From CAYQJS01 sp964417895 (GTDB lineage Bacteria > Chloroflexota > UBA6077 > SHYK01), in NCBI GenBank assembly GCA_964417895.1, contig CAYQJS010000011.1, forward strand, positions 1-64,000: a stretch of DNA of 64,000 nucleotides. Direction: 5' to 3'. Below, piece after piece: positions 25,321 to 33,999 of the stretch; position 1 is the stretch's first letter, and the number at the start of each line of letters is the position of its first letter. Under the pieces are notes generated by a model. That model did no database searches. It was not told the origin of the DNA and saw only the letters and a program-made list of their open reading frames with translations. The translations under genes and the position numbers were made by a program.

Positions 25321-27039
25321 ATGATGAGGTTCTCGATTCGATCCCCGATCGCCGTAACCCTACTGGCCCTTGCAATGGCTGGATCAGCCTGCGGACCGGT
25401 GCGATCGGGCGAAATCAATGCTCCAGGGCGAGAGCCGCTTGAGGGCCGCTCCAAGGTCCTCATTTTAGGACAGACGACGGAGCCCACCGATCTCGCTGAA
25501 TTCGCCATCCAGGCTACCCGCGGCAACAGCACGGTCATCAGCATCGCCCATCAAGGCTTGAGCGCGACGACCGAAAGCGAGGCACGGATTCCCATCCTCG
25601 CGACCGATGTACCGAACGTTCAAGAAGGTACTTGGCGTATTGGCCCAGATGGGACAATGGAGACGACCTGGAAACTACGCCCAGACGTGAAATGGCAGGA
25701 CGGCACACCCCTCACCAGCGCGGACTTGGTCTTTTCGCTTCAAGTCTATCAGGACTCGGATATCCCACCTAGAAGGGATACACGAGGAGTGCCGTTCATT
25801 GCCACGGCCGTGACGCCTGACGCTTCGACCCTGGTCTTGCGGTGGTCGCAACCGTTCGAGCTGGCCGATGGCGAGTTCGGGCGGATTCTGCCTAAACACC
25901 TCTTAGAGGAGTCATACAAGACAGACAAACAGGCATTCATAACCAGCCGCTATTTCCAGGAAGAGTTCGTTGGACTCGGGCCTTACCGCCTGGTCAAATG
26001 GGAAGCTGGATCACACCTGGAATTCGAGCGCTTTGCCGGCTACTTCGCGGGTCGTCCGCCTCTGGACCGGGTCATTCTCAAGGTGATCTCGGATCCCAAC
26101 ACCCTCATCGCGAACGTCCTTTCAGGTGCAATAGATGTCGCCCTACCGCCTAGCGTGGGACAGGATGTGTTGGAAGACGTAAAGAAGCGGTGGCAAGGAA
26201 CAGGAAACCAGGCCACCGCGGAGTCTTCCGGCCGGATGCGCGTACTTGACCCCCAGCATCGCGTTGAGTACGCCCGGCCCCAATTCGGGACCACCGTAAG
26301 TGAGGTTCGGCAGGCGCTGTACCACGCGGTGGACCGGCAGAGCATGGCGGATTTGCTGACCAGCGGCATTGCGCCCGCGGCTGACAGCTGGATCCCACCT
26401 GACTACTGGCTGCGAGGCGAAGTCGAGTCGGCGGTTCCAAAATTCCCTCTCGATTTGAATCGCGCACAGCAGCTGCTCGCCCGGGTGGGGTGGAACAAGA
26501 CGTCCGATGGCATCCTGGTCCACAACCAAACGGGAGAAAGATTCGACGTGATCGTGCGTTTGGCAACTGCTCAGGGGGCCAGCGCTGGGAAAGAGAAGGA
26601 AGCCGCGATCATTCGCGACAACTGGAAGCCGCTTGGAATCGAAACCATTATTGAGCCCATCCCAGCGGCGCGGGCTGGGGATCGCCAGTACGAGGCGACC
26701 GTTCCGGGCTTTTCCTTAACAGGAAATCTCGGCCCGCGGGGGTTCTGGACCTCCCGTACCGACTCGCGCATCATCGCATCCGAAGCTGACCGATGGGCGG
26801 GGGGCAACAAGGCTGGCTACTCGAACCCTCGGGTTGACCAGCTCATCGACGCGCTGAAGGCCACGATCGAGCCGGCGAGGCAAGTTCCGCTCCACCGCGA
26901 GCTCTTGCAGCTTCAGATGGGTGACGTGGCGGTGATGCCGCTCTACTGGGAGCAGGTCCCGATCTTTTGGCTCAAGGAGGTGAAAGGACCGATCGGGGAT
27001 CGAACCGGCTACCGATTCTTCGAATGGGACAAGGAATGA
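25321..27039 (+). CDS. ABC transporter substrate-binding lipoprotein, family 5 (group B)
   Basis: A 572-residue SBP_bac_5 receptor with lipobox G-S-A-C (Cys24). Group B features are R-I-L-P-K-H-L-L-E-E, E-E-F-V-G-L-G, V-M-P-L-Y-W-E and a terminal F-F-E-W-D-K-E, shared with the SBPs at 7553 and 38942. AAGGAG eight bases before ATG 25321 fixes the start. It lies 40 bases after the bicupin, so the bicupin and both neighbouring SBPs are probably co-expressed. A decayed gene patch begins right after it. Confidence 0.92.
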   Translation: MMRFSIRSPIAVTLLALAMAGSACGPVRSGEINAPGREPLEGRSKVLILGQTTEPTDLAEFAIQATRGNSTVISIAHQGLSATTESEARIPILATDVPNVQEGTWRIGPDGTMETTWKLRPDVKWQDGTPLTSADLVFSLQVYQDSDIPPRRDTRGVPFIATAVTPDASTLVLRWSQPFELADGEFGRILPKHLLEESYKTDKQAFITSRYFQEEFVGLGPYRLVKWEAGSHLEFERFAGYFAGRPPLDRVILKVISDPNTLIANVLSGAIDVALPPSVGQDVLEDVKKRWQGTGNQATAESSGRMRVLDPQHRVEYARPQFGTTVSEVRQALYHAVDRQSMADLLTSGIAPAADSWIPPDYWLRGEVESAVPKFPLDLNRAQQLLARVGWNKTSDGILVHNQTGERFDVIVRLATAQGASAGKEKEAAIIRDNWKPLGIETIIEPIPAARAGDRQYEATVPGFSLTGNLGPRGFWTSRTDSRIIASEADRWAGGNKAGYSNPRVDQLIDALKATIEPARQVPLHRELLQLQMGDVAVMPLYWEQVPIFWLKEVKGPIGDRTGYRFFEWDKE

Positions 27040-27092
27040 GCGAAACACGGTCAGCGCATAGCTCTTAGCTGGAGGCGAAGCCGAGAATCCCG

Positions 27093-27233
27093 CTCTTGGA
27101 GAACGTCGAAGAAGAAGCCTTAGTACGAGTAGGGCCGGGTACTCCATCCGGCGAGGTCTTTCGCAGGTACTGGCTGCCCGTGGAGTGCTCTGCCAATCTT
27201 GCCGTTTCGTTTTTCTTGAGAATGGCGTCCTAG
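27093..27233 (+). pseudogene. Rieske oxygenase N-terminal remnant
   Basis: Translating from 27093 gives L-L-E-N-V-E-E-E-A-L-V then R-V-G-P-G-T-P-S-G-E-V-F-R-R-Y-W-L-P-V before a stop at 27231. This matches the start of Rieske-type ring-hydroxylating oxygenases, just before the [2Fe-2S] domain. The cluster-binding cysteines and histidines and everything beyond are missing. It is a deletion remnant of about 46 codons, unrelated in sequence position to the intact Rieske gene at 37459. Confidence 0.65.
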
Positions 27234-27252
27234 AACACGGCCACGGAGGATA

Positions 27253-28163
27253 GTGAGATTGAGCACGGTCGTTGTATCAGAGCGATACGTTGAAGCGGCT
27301 GGGATCAAGGCGCGTGTCCTCGAGGAAGGCTCGGGATCACCCGTGCTCCTTCTTCACGGCGGCTCGTTGGGGATCGCCGCCAACATCTGGCAGCGTAACC
27401 TCGGCCCGCTGGCGAGCCTGGGCCTCCGTGCCATAGCCGCGGACCTGCCCGGGAGTGGCGGTACTGATCATCCGCTCGAGTTCACTGAGGCCTATCGGCG
27501 GCGATTCGTGCTCGAAGTGCTCGACGCCGTGGGTGTGGAGCACGCAGGTCTGGTCGGCCACTCCAATGCTGGGGGGCTCGCCGTGAGCCTGGGGTTCGAG
27601 CACCCTGAACGACTGTCCGGAGTAATGGTGCTTGGAACTCACAGCTTGCTGCCGCCGCTCGGACCCGGCGAGGAGAGCCTCCAAGGGGGCGCCGCAGCGG
27701 TGGGTCGGTCGGCTAAGGAACCGACGATTGACGACGTGCGAGATGAGTTGGAGGAACTGCTTGTCGATCGCTCCTTGATTACGCCAGACCTGGTACAAGA
27801 GGTCTGGCAGGTCAGCAGTGGGTGCGGGCGCGTCGGCCCCCGTTGGCGCAACGCGAGAATCGAGTGAGCGCCGATCGGGCGGCCGAGCGGGAGCGCAGCG
27901 GCCCACCCTGGCAGCGACTCGACCAGTTTCCAATCCCGCTGCTCATGATGTACGGGACCGAGGATCGGCCCGAGACCAGACGGCGCCTGGCGTCGTTCCA
28001 ACAGCGCTACCCGACGCTCGACCTGCGTGTAATCGAGCGCTGCGGACACCTCGTCCATTGGGACGCCGCCGCCGACTTCGTCGCCGCCGCCGAAAGCTTT
28101 TTCGGGGGCAGAACGGCGGCCCGGAGAGGAGAGTCCAAGCCTGATGAACCACGAATCCAGTAG
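27253..28163 (+). pseudogene. Alpha/beta hydrolase interrupted by a frameshift
   Basis: The first frame (27253-27867) reads a normal alpha/beta hydrolase: L-L-L-H-G-G oxyanion strand, D-L-P-G-S-G-G and nucleophile G-H-S-N-A-G-G. Near 27800-27825 the homology moves to the -1 frame (27822-28163), which supplies M-Y-G-T-E-D-R-P (acid) and C-G-H-L-V-H-W-D (histidine). All three catalytic residues exist but in two frames, so a single indel has broken the gene or is a sequencing error. The start is TTG 27259, with GGAGGA eight bases upstream, or GTG 27253. It resembles meta-cleavage product hydrolases, which fits the nearby Rieske remnant. Confidence 0.75.
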
Positions 28164-28212
28164 TGACGCCTAGCCTCCTGGAGCATTCGGGAGTACGATG
28201 CGACCGGCGGAC

Positions 28213-28503
28213 CACAATCGTATTCGTATCGGGTACGACGCTGAACTCTATCCGGTCGGTCTTGGGCTTGCCGAGCGCGAAATAGGGGTTGGCTTCCATC
28301 GTGACGCTGGCGCCCGGCACGTGGTTGAGCACCCGGAAGGGGCCGGTGGACACGTACTGGTCGGTGCTCCAGAACGAGAGGTTGTGGAAGTCTCCAGGGC
28401 TCCGATCATATTGGTCCTCTAGCAAATGGCGTGGCATCGGAGCGAGATGGTTCTTCGCGGAGGTGCCCGCCTCGATGTGCAGCTCCGACCAATTCACCCG
28501 AGC
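28213..28503 (-). pseudogene. Family-5 substrate-binding protein fragment
   Basis: About 97 residues on the minus strand align with the middle of the intact SBPs: P-M-P-R-H-L-L-E-D, Q-Y-V-S-T-G-P-F-R-V, F-A-L-G-K-P-K-T-D-R and V-V-P-D-T-N-T-I-V. Both ends are missing and the surrounding frame shows no further similarity. It is a remnant of a thirteenth SBP gene in opposite orientation to the intact copy that follows. Confidence 0.8.
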
Positions 28504-28560
28504 GTACGGGCCCATGTCTGGCCGGCGGCGGGACGGAAGAGGGTGGGCAGTCTGGCGGTA

Positions 28561-28571
28561 CCACCTACAAT
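28561..28571 (+). promoter_or_regulatory. Possible -10 element (TACAAT) before the SBP at 28726
   Basis: CCACCTACAAT repeats the string at 1978-1988, with TACAAT at 28566-28571. A transcript from here would cover both the ATG at 28624 (which has a GGAGG site) and GTG 28726. No -35 is clear. Confidence 0.3.
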
Positions 28572-28725
28572 AGGCTCGTATTTGCTGGAGCAGGTTTCTC
28601 GGATGTAACGGTGGAGGCAGCGAATGCCCGTGAAGTCCACCATCGCGTGTCCAAGCAGAAGCGCCAGCATCCAAGCGAAAATTAGTGCGCGTTGGTCTGT
28701 TTGCCCTCAACCAGTAGCGGAATGG

Positions 28726-30468
28726 GTGGTTCGTAACCCTCGCCGCGCGCGCCTTTCGGCCGCGCCGCGGATGCTTCTGGTGAGCCTGGTTGTTGCGCTC
28801 GTTGGATGTTCAGGGCCCGCGGCCAGCCGTGGAGCCGGTGCGAGCGCCGGTGGCTCGGATAGACCTGGCACGACGAAACGGCTGGTTGCGGCCATGTACG
28901 CTGATCCTCCAGGCATGCAATCGCTGCTCACCAACCCGGGCGGCTCGGGAAGGGTTCCCGGTCTGGACCAGGTCGAGGAACTTATCCACGCCGGCCTCTC
29001 CTATGCCGACGATAGTGACGCGTTGCAACCCCGCCTCGCTGAGGCGGTCCCCAGCGCAGAAAATGGCTTGTGGAAGATCCTACCCGACGGCCGCATGGAA
29101 ACCGTTTGGACCATCAGGAACGGCGTATTCTGGCAAGACGGGGCGCCTTTTACCGCTGCCGACCTGGTGTTCAGCGTGCAGGTGAACCGGGACCGGGACA
29201 CCGGGGTTGTCACTCCACCCATCCTCGCCATGGTCGAGAGCGTTGAGGCGACCGACGCCCGCACCGTCGTGGTCCGGTGGAAGAGCACATTCATCGAGGC
29301 AGACTACCTGTTTACCAGCGGTTTCGTGATGCCGCTCCCGAAGCACGTCCTCGAGCAGCCCTTTGGCGGAGACAAAGGCGGCTTTCTGGGCGTGCCCTAC
29401 TGGCGCGACGAATACATTGGACTTGGTCCCTACCGACTGCAGGAGTGGGTTCCGGGGAGCCACCTGCTGATGGTCGCCACTGATGCCTACGTTCTTGGCC
29501 GGCCAAAGATCGATCAGATAGAGGTCCGGTTCATCGTGGACATCAATGCGATGATTGCGAACCTCCTCTCCGGCGCCATCGCCTACCCCATTGGAAACGG
29601 TCAGCTGAGGATCGAGCAAGTCCTACAGATCCGTGATATGACTGACCAGATCAGGGTGCTGCTGGGTGACCGATTCGGGCAGGCGATGGCGCTCTACCCG
29701 CAATTCATCGACACGAACCCGCCGATCGTTGGGAACGTCGAATTTCGGCGAGCCCTTCTCATGCTGATAGATCGCCAGGAGTTGGACGACACCATTAACT
29801 ATGGCCTGAGTGTGCTAGCCGACTCCTGGCTCGCCCCCGACCAGCCCGAATACCCGGCGGTGGCAAACCGGATCGTCCGCTATGCGTATGAGCCGATGCG
29901 CGCGGTGGAGATAATTCAAGGCCTCGGGTACACCCGGGGCCAGGATGGAGTGTTCCGGGACGCGGCGGGCCAGCGGCTCTCGCTCCAGATACGGTACACC
30001 GAGCAGAATCCCACACAAGGGAAGACCGCCCACCCCGTAGCGGACTATTGGAAGCGCGCCGGAATGGAGGTCGAACTGGCGTCCATATCCCCGCAGCTGG
30101 CCACGAATCGTGAGTACCGCGTGCAGTATCCGGCCTTCGAGCTGGCGGGTTCTGGCTTCGGCGTCCAGGCCAGCTCGGTGAAGAATTACCATAGCGCTCA
30201 GACCGCGCTTCCCGAGAACCGCTTCACCGGCACCAACCGCGCGCGCTATCGGAATCCTCAGGTAGATTCCATCATTGAGCGCTATGTCGTCACGATCCCA
30301 AAGGCTGAGCGAGTGGCGCTCCTGGGAGACCTGATCCACCATCAGACTGACCAACTCTCGGTAATGGCCCTCTTCTACCAGGCTTCGGTGGCGATTTTGG
30401 GCTCTATTCGTATCCAGGGCCAGACGAGCGGTAAGGTTTGGAACGTGCACCTCTGGGATGTGGAGTAA
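28726..30468 (+). CDS. ABC transporter substrate-binding lipoprotein, family 5 (group A)
   Basis: A 580-residue SBP_bac_5 receptor ending W-N-V-H-L-W. GTG 28726 gives a proper lipoprotein signal (V-V-R-N-P-R-R, hydrophobic core, lipobox L-V-G-C at Cys28). An upstream ATG at 28624 has a good GGAGG site, but the 34 codons it adds have low third-position GC and would make a 60-residue signal region, so it is less likely or a leader. The body resembles the SBPs at 4004 and 19733. An alpha/beta hydrolase follows 50 bases later on the same strand. Confidence 0.88.
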   Translation: MVRNPRRARLSAAPRMLLVSLVVALVGCSGPAASRGAGASAGGSDRPGTTKRLVAAMYADPPGMQSLLTNPGGSGRVPGLDQVEELIHAGLSYADDSDALQPRLAEAVPSAENGLWKILPDGRMETVWTIRNGVFWQDGAPFTAADLVFSVQVNRDRDTGVVTPPILAMVESVEATDARTVVVRWKSTFIEADYLFTSGFVMPLPKHVLEQPFGGDKGGFLGVPYWRDEYIGLGPYRLQEWVPGSHLLMVATDAYVLGRPKIDQIEVRFIVDINAMIANLLSGAIAYPIGNGQLRIEQVLQIRDMTDQIRVLLGDRFGQAMALYPQFIDTNPPIVGNVEFRRALLMLIDRQELDDTINYGLSVLADSWLAPDQPEYPAVANRIVRYAYEPMRAVEIIQGLGYTRGQDGVFRDAAGQRLSLQIRYTEQNPTQGKTAHPVADYWKRAGMEVELASISPQLATNREYRVQYPAFELAGSGFGVQASSVKNYHSAQTALPENRFTGTNRARYRNPQVDSIIERYVVTIPKAERVALLGDLIHHQTDQLSVMALFYQASVAILGSIRIQGQTSGKVWNVHLWDVE

Positions 30469-30517
30469 AGTACCGCGGGGGTGATTCCGTGCAAGATCCG
30501 AAAAGAGTAGGAGCGAC

Positions 30518-31327
30518 GTGACTACCCCTCAATCGCCTGCCGCGTTTGAGGGGTATGCCGAGCTTCCTGGCGTCCGTCTCTGGTACGTCGATAGCGGCGG
30601 CGACGGCGTGCCCATTGTGCTTATGCACGCGAACACCGGAAACGCGGATACGTTTGCGCCCAACATCCCAGGATTGGTTGCGGCCGGCTACCGGGCTATC
30701 GCCTTCGATCGGCGGGGGTGGGGCCGCAGCCAGGCCAACGCAGCAACGGGCCCACAGCCCGGCACCAAAGGTGACGACCTCAGTGCTCTCGTGGATTACC
30801 TGGGACTCGACCGCTTCCATCTCGTCGGGGTAGCGGGCGGCGGATTCGTGGGATACGTCTACGCACTGTGGCGGCCGGAGCGCTTGCGCAGCTTAGTGGT
30901 CGCCGCCAGCGGCGGAGCCGGAGCTATCGCCGACCCGGAGCTGGTTGCGCTGCGGTCCAGGACTCAGTTGCCCGGCTTCCGGACCTGGCCTCCTCAGTTT
31001 CGCGAGGTCAGTCCTGGCTATATGGCGACGAACCCCGAGGGGCTCGAGCGGTGGATCGATATTCATCAGCACGCCAGGCAGGAGGGCGCCCCCGTACAGC
31101 CGCTGGGGACCGAGATCACATTCGAGAAGCTGGCGACCATCCAGGTTCCTACCCTTCTCATGCCCGGAGACCAGGACCTGACGACTCCGCCCTGGGTCAT
31201 GCGGCGGCAAGCGGTCCACATTCCGGGCGTCGAGTTCGTGGTCTTTCCTGAGGGCGCACACGCCCTGAACTACGAATTTCCCGAAGCGTTCAACCGCGAG
31301 CTCTTGAGCTTCATAAGCCGCCATTAG
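30518..31327 (+). CDS. Alpha/beta hydrolase-fold protein with alanine at the nucleophile position
   Basis: A 269-residue alpha/beta hydrolase fold: M-H-A-N-T-G oxyanion strand, F-D-R-R-G-W-G-R-S, then V-G-V-A-G-G-G-F where the nucleophile elbow should read G-x-S-x-G. Ala106 replaces the serine. The acid (P-G-D-Q-D-L) and histidine (E-G-A-H-A-L-N) are present. It is therefore either a non-hydrolytic member or inactive. GTG 30518 follows an AGGAGC site. It is in line with the SBP at 28726, and the pair looks like a receptor-enzyme unit; the converging racemase-fold gene ends 45 bases away. Confidence 0.8.
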   Translation: MTTPQSPAAFEGYAELPGVRLWYVDSGGDGVPIVLMHANTGNADTFAPNIPGLVAAGYRAIAFDRRGWGRSQANAATGPQPGTKGDDLSALVDYLGLDRFHLVGVAGGGFVGYVYALWRPERLRSLVVAASGGAGAIADPELVALRSRTQLPGFRTWPPQFREVSPGYMATNPEGLERWIDIHQHARQEGAPVQPLGTEITFEKLATIQVPTLLMPGDQDLTTPPWVMRRQAVHIPGVEFVVFPEGAHALNYEFPEAFNRELLSFISRH

Positions 31328-31371
31328 CGGTGCCGTGATTACCAGACCCGGGCAGCTCTGGCGATTCGACC

Positions 31372-32121
31372 CTAGTTGTCGCCGCGGAGCGTCGCGTATG
31401 GATAGGCGAGCGGGCTTTGCGACATCCGCAGTTGGATGCACATCTCAGCCGTTCGAATTCCGATCGCCTTCGGATTGAGAACCGGGGCGCCAACCTCCGG
31501 CTCCAGATCCTTGGGGTCCACGATATACGGGATGATGGCGCCTCCGAGAGGGACGATGCACTCGGCCCCGGTGTCGTTGACGAGCGCTCGCATCACTTCG
31601 ACCGCTCGATTAAAGATCGTCTCCCTCTGCGCATCAACTTGATCACCGCTCGGGACACCGTAGACTCCTAACGATCTGATCTCGGTCACAAAACCAAGAA
31701 GCCCATAGGACTCCAGGAGGTGGCGAGCCATCCCGACATTGGGGCGAAAGGGAACAGTAACTCCGATGCGGTCCGCGAGGTTCGCCGCGGCGAGCATCGT
31801 GGTACGGCATAGTCCCAGCACGGGAATGCGAACGGCGATCCGGGACGCCTCGACACCGGGATCAAAGTTGTTGCTTTGAATAACCGCGTCGTATCCGTTT
31901 TGCTCGGCCCAGATGGTCTTTCGAATCAGCCCCGGCGTCGACATATGTTTGCCCAGGAGGCTGGCTCCGTCACCCTGAGCGCGATCCGGCCTATCGTCCG
32001 GGTAGCAAAGATCCACTTGCGTCCCAGGGGAGCCGTAGCTGCGGAGCAGCGGCTCCACGCGCTCGTGGTATTCGTTGTCACTCGGGCGCCTTGGGGTCTG
32101 ATTGAGCACCATGATTCGCAT
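31372..32121 (-). CDS. Asp/Glu/hydantoin racemase-fold protein lacking both catalytic cysteines
   Basis: This 249-residue protein follows the hydantoin/Asp-Glu racemase pattern: N-Q-T-P near the start, then I-Q-S-N-N-F-D-P-G-V-E-A-S-R and a second loop I-V-P-L-G-G-A. In active family members the first loop is A-C-F-x-D-P-G and the second L-G-C-A-G. Here asparagine (Asn84) and glycine take the cysteine positions. The protein may bind a ligand without racemising it, or use another mechanism (some family members are isomerases or decarboxylases). It starts 33 bases after the SBP at 32155-33891 on the same strand, so the two form an operon. Confidence 0.8.
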   Translation of the reverse strand: MRIMVLNQTPRRPSDNEYHERVEPLLRSYGSPGTQVDLCYPDDRPDRAQGDGASLLGKHMSTPGLIRKTIWAEQNGYDAVIQSNNFDPGVEASRIAVRIPVLGLCRTTMLAAANLADRIGVTVPFRPNVGMARHLLESYGLLGFVTEIRSLGVYGVPSGDQVDAQRETIFNRAVEVMRALVNDTGAECIVPLGGAIIPYIVDPKDLEPEVGAPVLNPKAIGIRTAEMCIQLRMSQSPLAYPYATLRGDN

Positions 32122-32154
32122 TCGCGTTGCCTCTCTCCATCGCGGTTCCGGTGG

Positions 32155-33891
32155 CTACTCGGTTACTTCCCACTCCCAGATGTTCCAGGTAACGCCGCTC
32201 TGCCCACCGGCAGGTTCCCCGAACGGCCCCTTGACATGGTTCTTTGCCAGGGCGGTCGAGACACTGTAGTGGAGCGGCTGATAGGGCACGAGCTGCGAGA
32301 TGTGCTTGTGGACCGCGACCGTCGCCTGGCGGCGATCGCTCTCGTTCAGCGAGGTGAGAATCATGTTGTGCAAGCGGTCGACCTCGGCGTCGACGAAGCT
32401 TCCCCTATTCGAGCCCATCCAATTCAACTCGGCCGTGGGGAGCTTAGACGAGACCACCGAGATCTCCTCCTGGCTGATAGTGTTCCCTTGAATCTGCGCG
32501 CCGGGGAAGCTGTTCACAAACTCGTTGTCGCGAATCCGACTGTTCGGGACCTCGAAGGACGTGGAGTTGATGCCAGCCACCTTCCAGGAATCGGCGATGA
32601 TCAATGAAGCGGGTTGGGCGCCCTGCACCTCTATGTCGAAAGACTGACCTGCTGCATTGGTCAGCGGGCCAGTGGTCCCCGAACGCCGCCATCCGGCGTT
32701 GGAGAAGAGAGCGGCCGCACGGCTGGGGTCGTAGGGGTACTTCGTAATGGCTCGGTCGACCTCTGCGAATGCAGCATCGGAGGGGGCTACGTAAACATCC
32801 GCAACCTGCCCCAGGCCAAAAGTGTTGGCGTCCGTCAGGGCTGGGCGGTCGAGCGCGTGACTGAGCGCTTTGCGGACCCGCACGTCGGTGATCGCGCGTT
32901 GCCAATTGGGGACTTCGCGGAACTGGAAGTTGAGGTAGCTTAGGCCCGTGGACCAGATCGAGATATACCCTTTGCCTTGGGACACCCATTGGTCATTGGC
33001 AACGACCGCCTGAGCAGCGACCAGGCTGGCGAAGTCGAGCTCGTCGGCGAGGAGGTTGGCGAGAAGCGTGTTCGGGTCGGAAATGAACCGGATCTCGATC
33101 CGATCGATCTTGGGCAGAACAACGAACTCGCGGTGGGCGCGCGCGATGATGTGTACGCCCGGTTCCCAGGCCTCAACCTTGAAGGGGCCGCTTCCCACAA
33201 AGCCGTAGTTCCATTCCCTGCCGGTGGCGAATTGGTCGTGATTCGTGCGGTATTTCTCCTCGAGGAGATGGCTCGGCAGCGGATGGAGCTGGCGATAGCC
33301 CAGAGCGTTGGCGGCCAGGAACGATCTGCTCCAGTTGATGACCAAGGTGTGATCGTCGCGAGCCTCCACGCTGGTCATCAACGACTCGGGGTGGCGCACG
33401 CCGACCGGCATCGCCGGATCGGTGTAGACGCGGTGCGCGAAGGCAAAATCCGCGGCCCTGATCGGCGCCCCGTCGTGCCAGCGCGCGTCCTCCCGAAGGA
33501 GGTAGGTCGTGACCATCGAGCCGTCAGGATTGACGACCCATCCACCCTTTTCTTGCGTGGGCAGCTCGCGTGCCAGCATGGGCCGTGGCGTGTTTCCCAT
33601 GTCGCGGATGGCGAGCGCCGAACTGAACATCCAGGTGTATTCGCCGGCCCCCGACCCCGCGAGGAACTTCGGGCTCAGGGTGTCGGCCTCGCGCGTCCAG
33701 CCGATTTTGAGGGTTCCCCGCGGCTGCACCACGGTGTTCTCTGTGGCCGAGGAGCCTCCTCCGCCCACCGCCGCCGGGGGCGGCGAGCACGCCGTCCCAA
33801 GGACCAGGGCCGCGACTCCGAGCATGAGCAACTGACTGAGGCTCGGTCTGATCGAAGACACGGTGGACCGGGTTAATGCGAAGACGGTCAT
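32155..33891 (-). CDS. ABC transporter substrate-binding lipoprotein, family 5 (group A)
   Basis: A 578-residue SBP_bac_5 receptor with a longer signal region and lipobox G-T-A-C at Cys35. Its K-I-G-W-T-R-E-A-D-T-L-S-P-K start of the mature fold and W-N-I-W-E-W tail set it apart from other group A copies, closest in spirit to the SBP at 16415. GGAGGG five bases before ATG 33891 supports the start. It is the first gene of an operon with the racemase-fold protein. Confidence 0.92.
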   Translation of the reverse strand: MTVFALTRSTVSSIRPSLSQLLMLGVAALVLGTACSPPPAAVGGGGSSATENTVVQPRGTLKIGWTREADTLSPKFLAGSGAGEYTWMFSSALAIRDMGNTPRPMLARELPTQEKGGWVVNPDGSMVTTYLLREDARWHDGAPIRAADFAFAHRVYTDPAMPVGVRHPESLMTSVEARDDHTLVINWSRSFLAANALGYRQLHPLPSHLLEEKYRTNHDQFATGREWNYGFVGSGPFKVEAWEPGVHIIARAHREFVVLPKIDRIEIRFISDPNTLLANLLADELDFASLVAAQAVVANDQWVSQGKGYISIWSTGLSYLNFQFREVPNWQRAITDVRVRKALSHALDRPALTDANTFGLGQVADVYVAPSDAAFAEVDRAITKYPYDPSRAAALFSNAGWRRSGTTGPLTNAAGQSFDIEVQGAQPASLIIADSWKVAGINSTSFEVPNSRIRDNEFVNSFPGAQIQGNTISQEEISVVSSKLPTAELNWMGSNRGSFVDAEVDRLHNMILTSLNESDRRQATVAVHKHISQLVPYQPLHYSVSTALAKNHVKGPFGEPAGGQSGVTWNIWEWEVTE

Positions 33892-33999
33892 GGGCCCCCT
33901 CCAGCGGCAATTCCTCTAGCTCTCCGACCGCCACGCTTGAGCTCGTCGGATCCATGATTCGGGACGAAGCCGCGACGGCGCCGCGGACCGCTCGCAGCT

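Noticed and set aside
28624..28725. ATG 28624 as the SBP start
   Set aside because: Its GGAGG site is good, but the added codons have low third-position GC and would give an implausibly long lipoprotein signal. It is kept as an alternative in the feature text.
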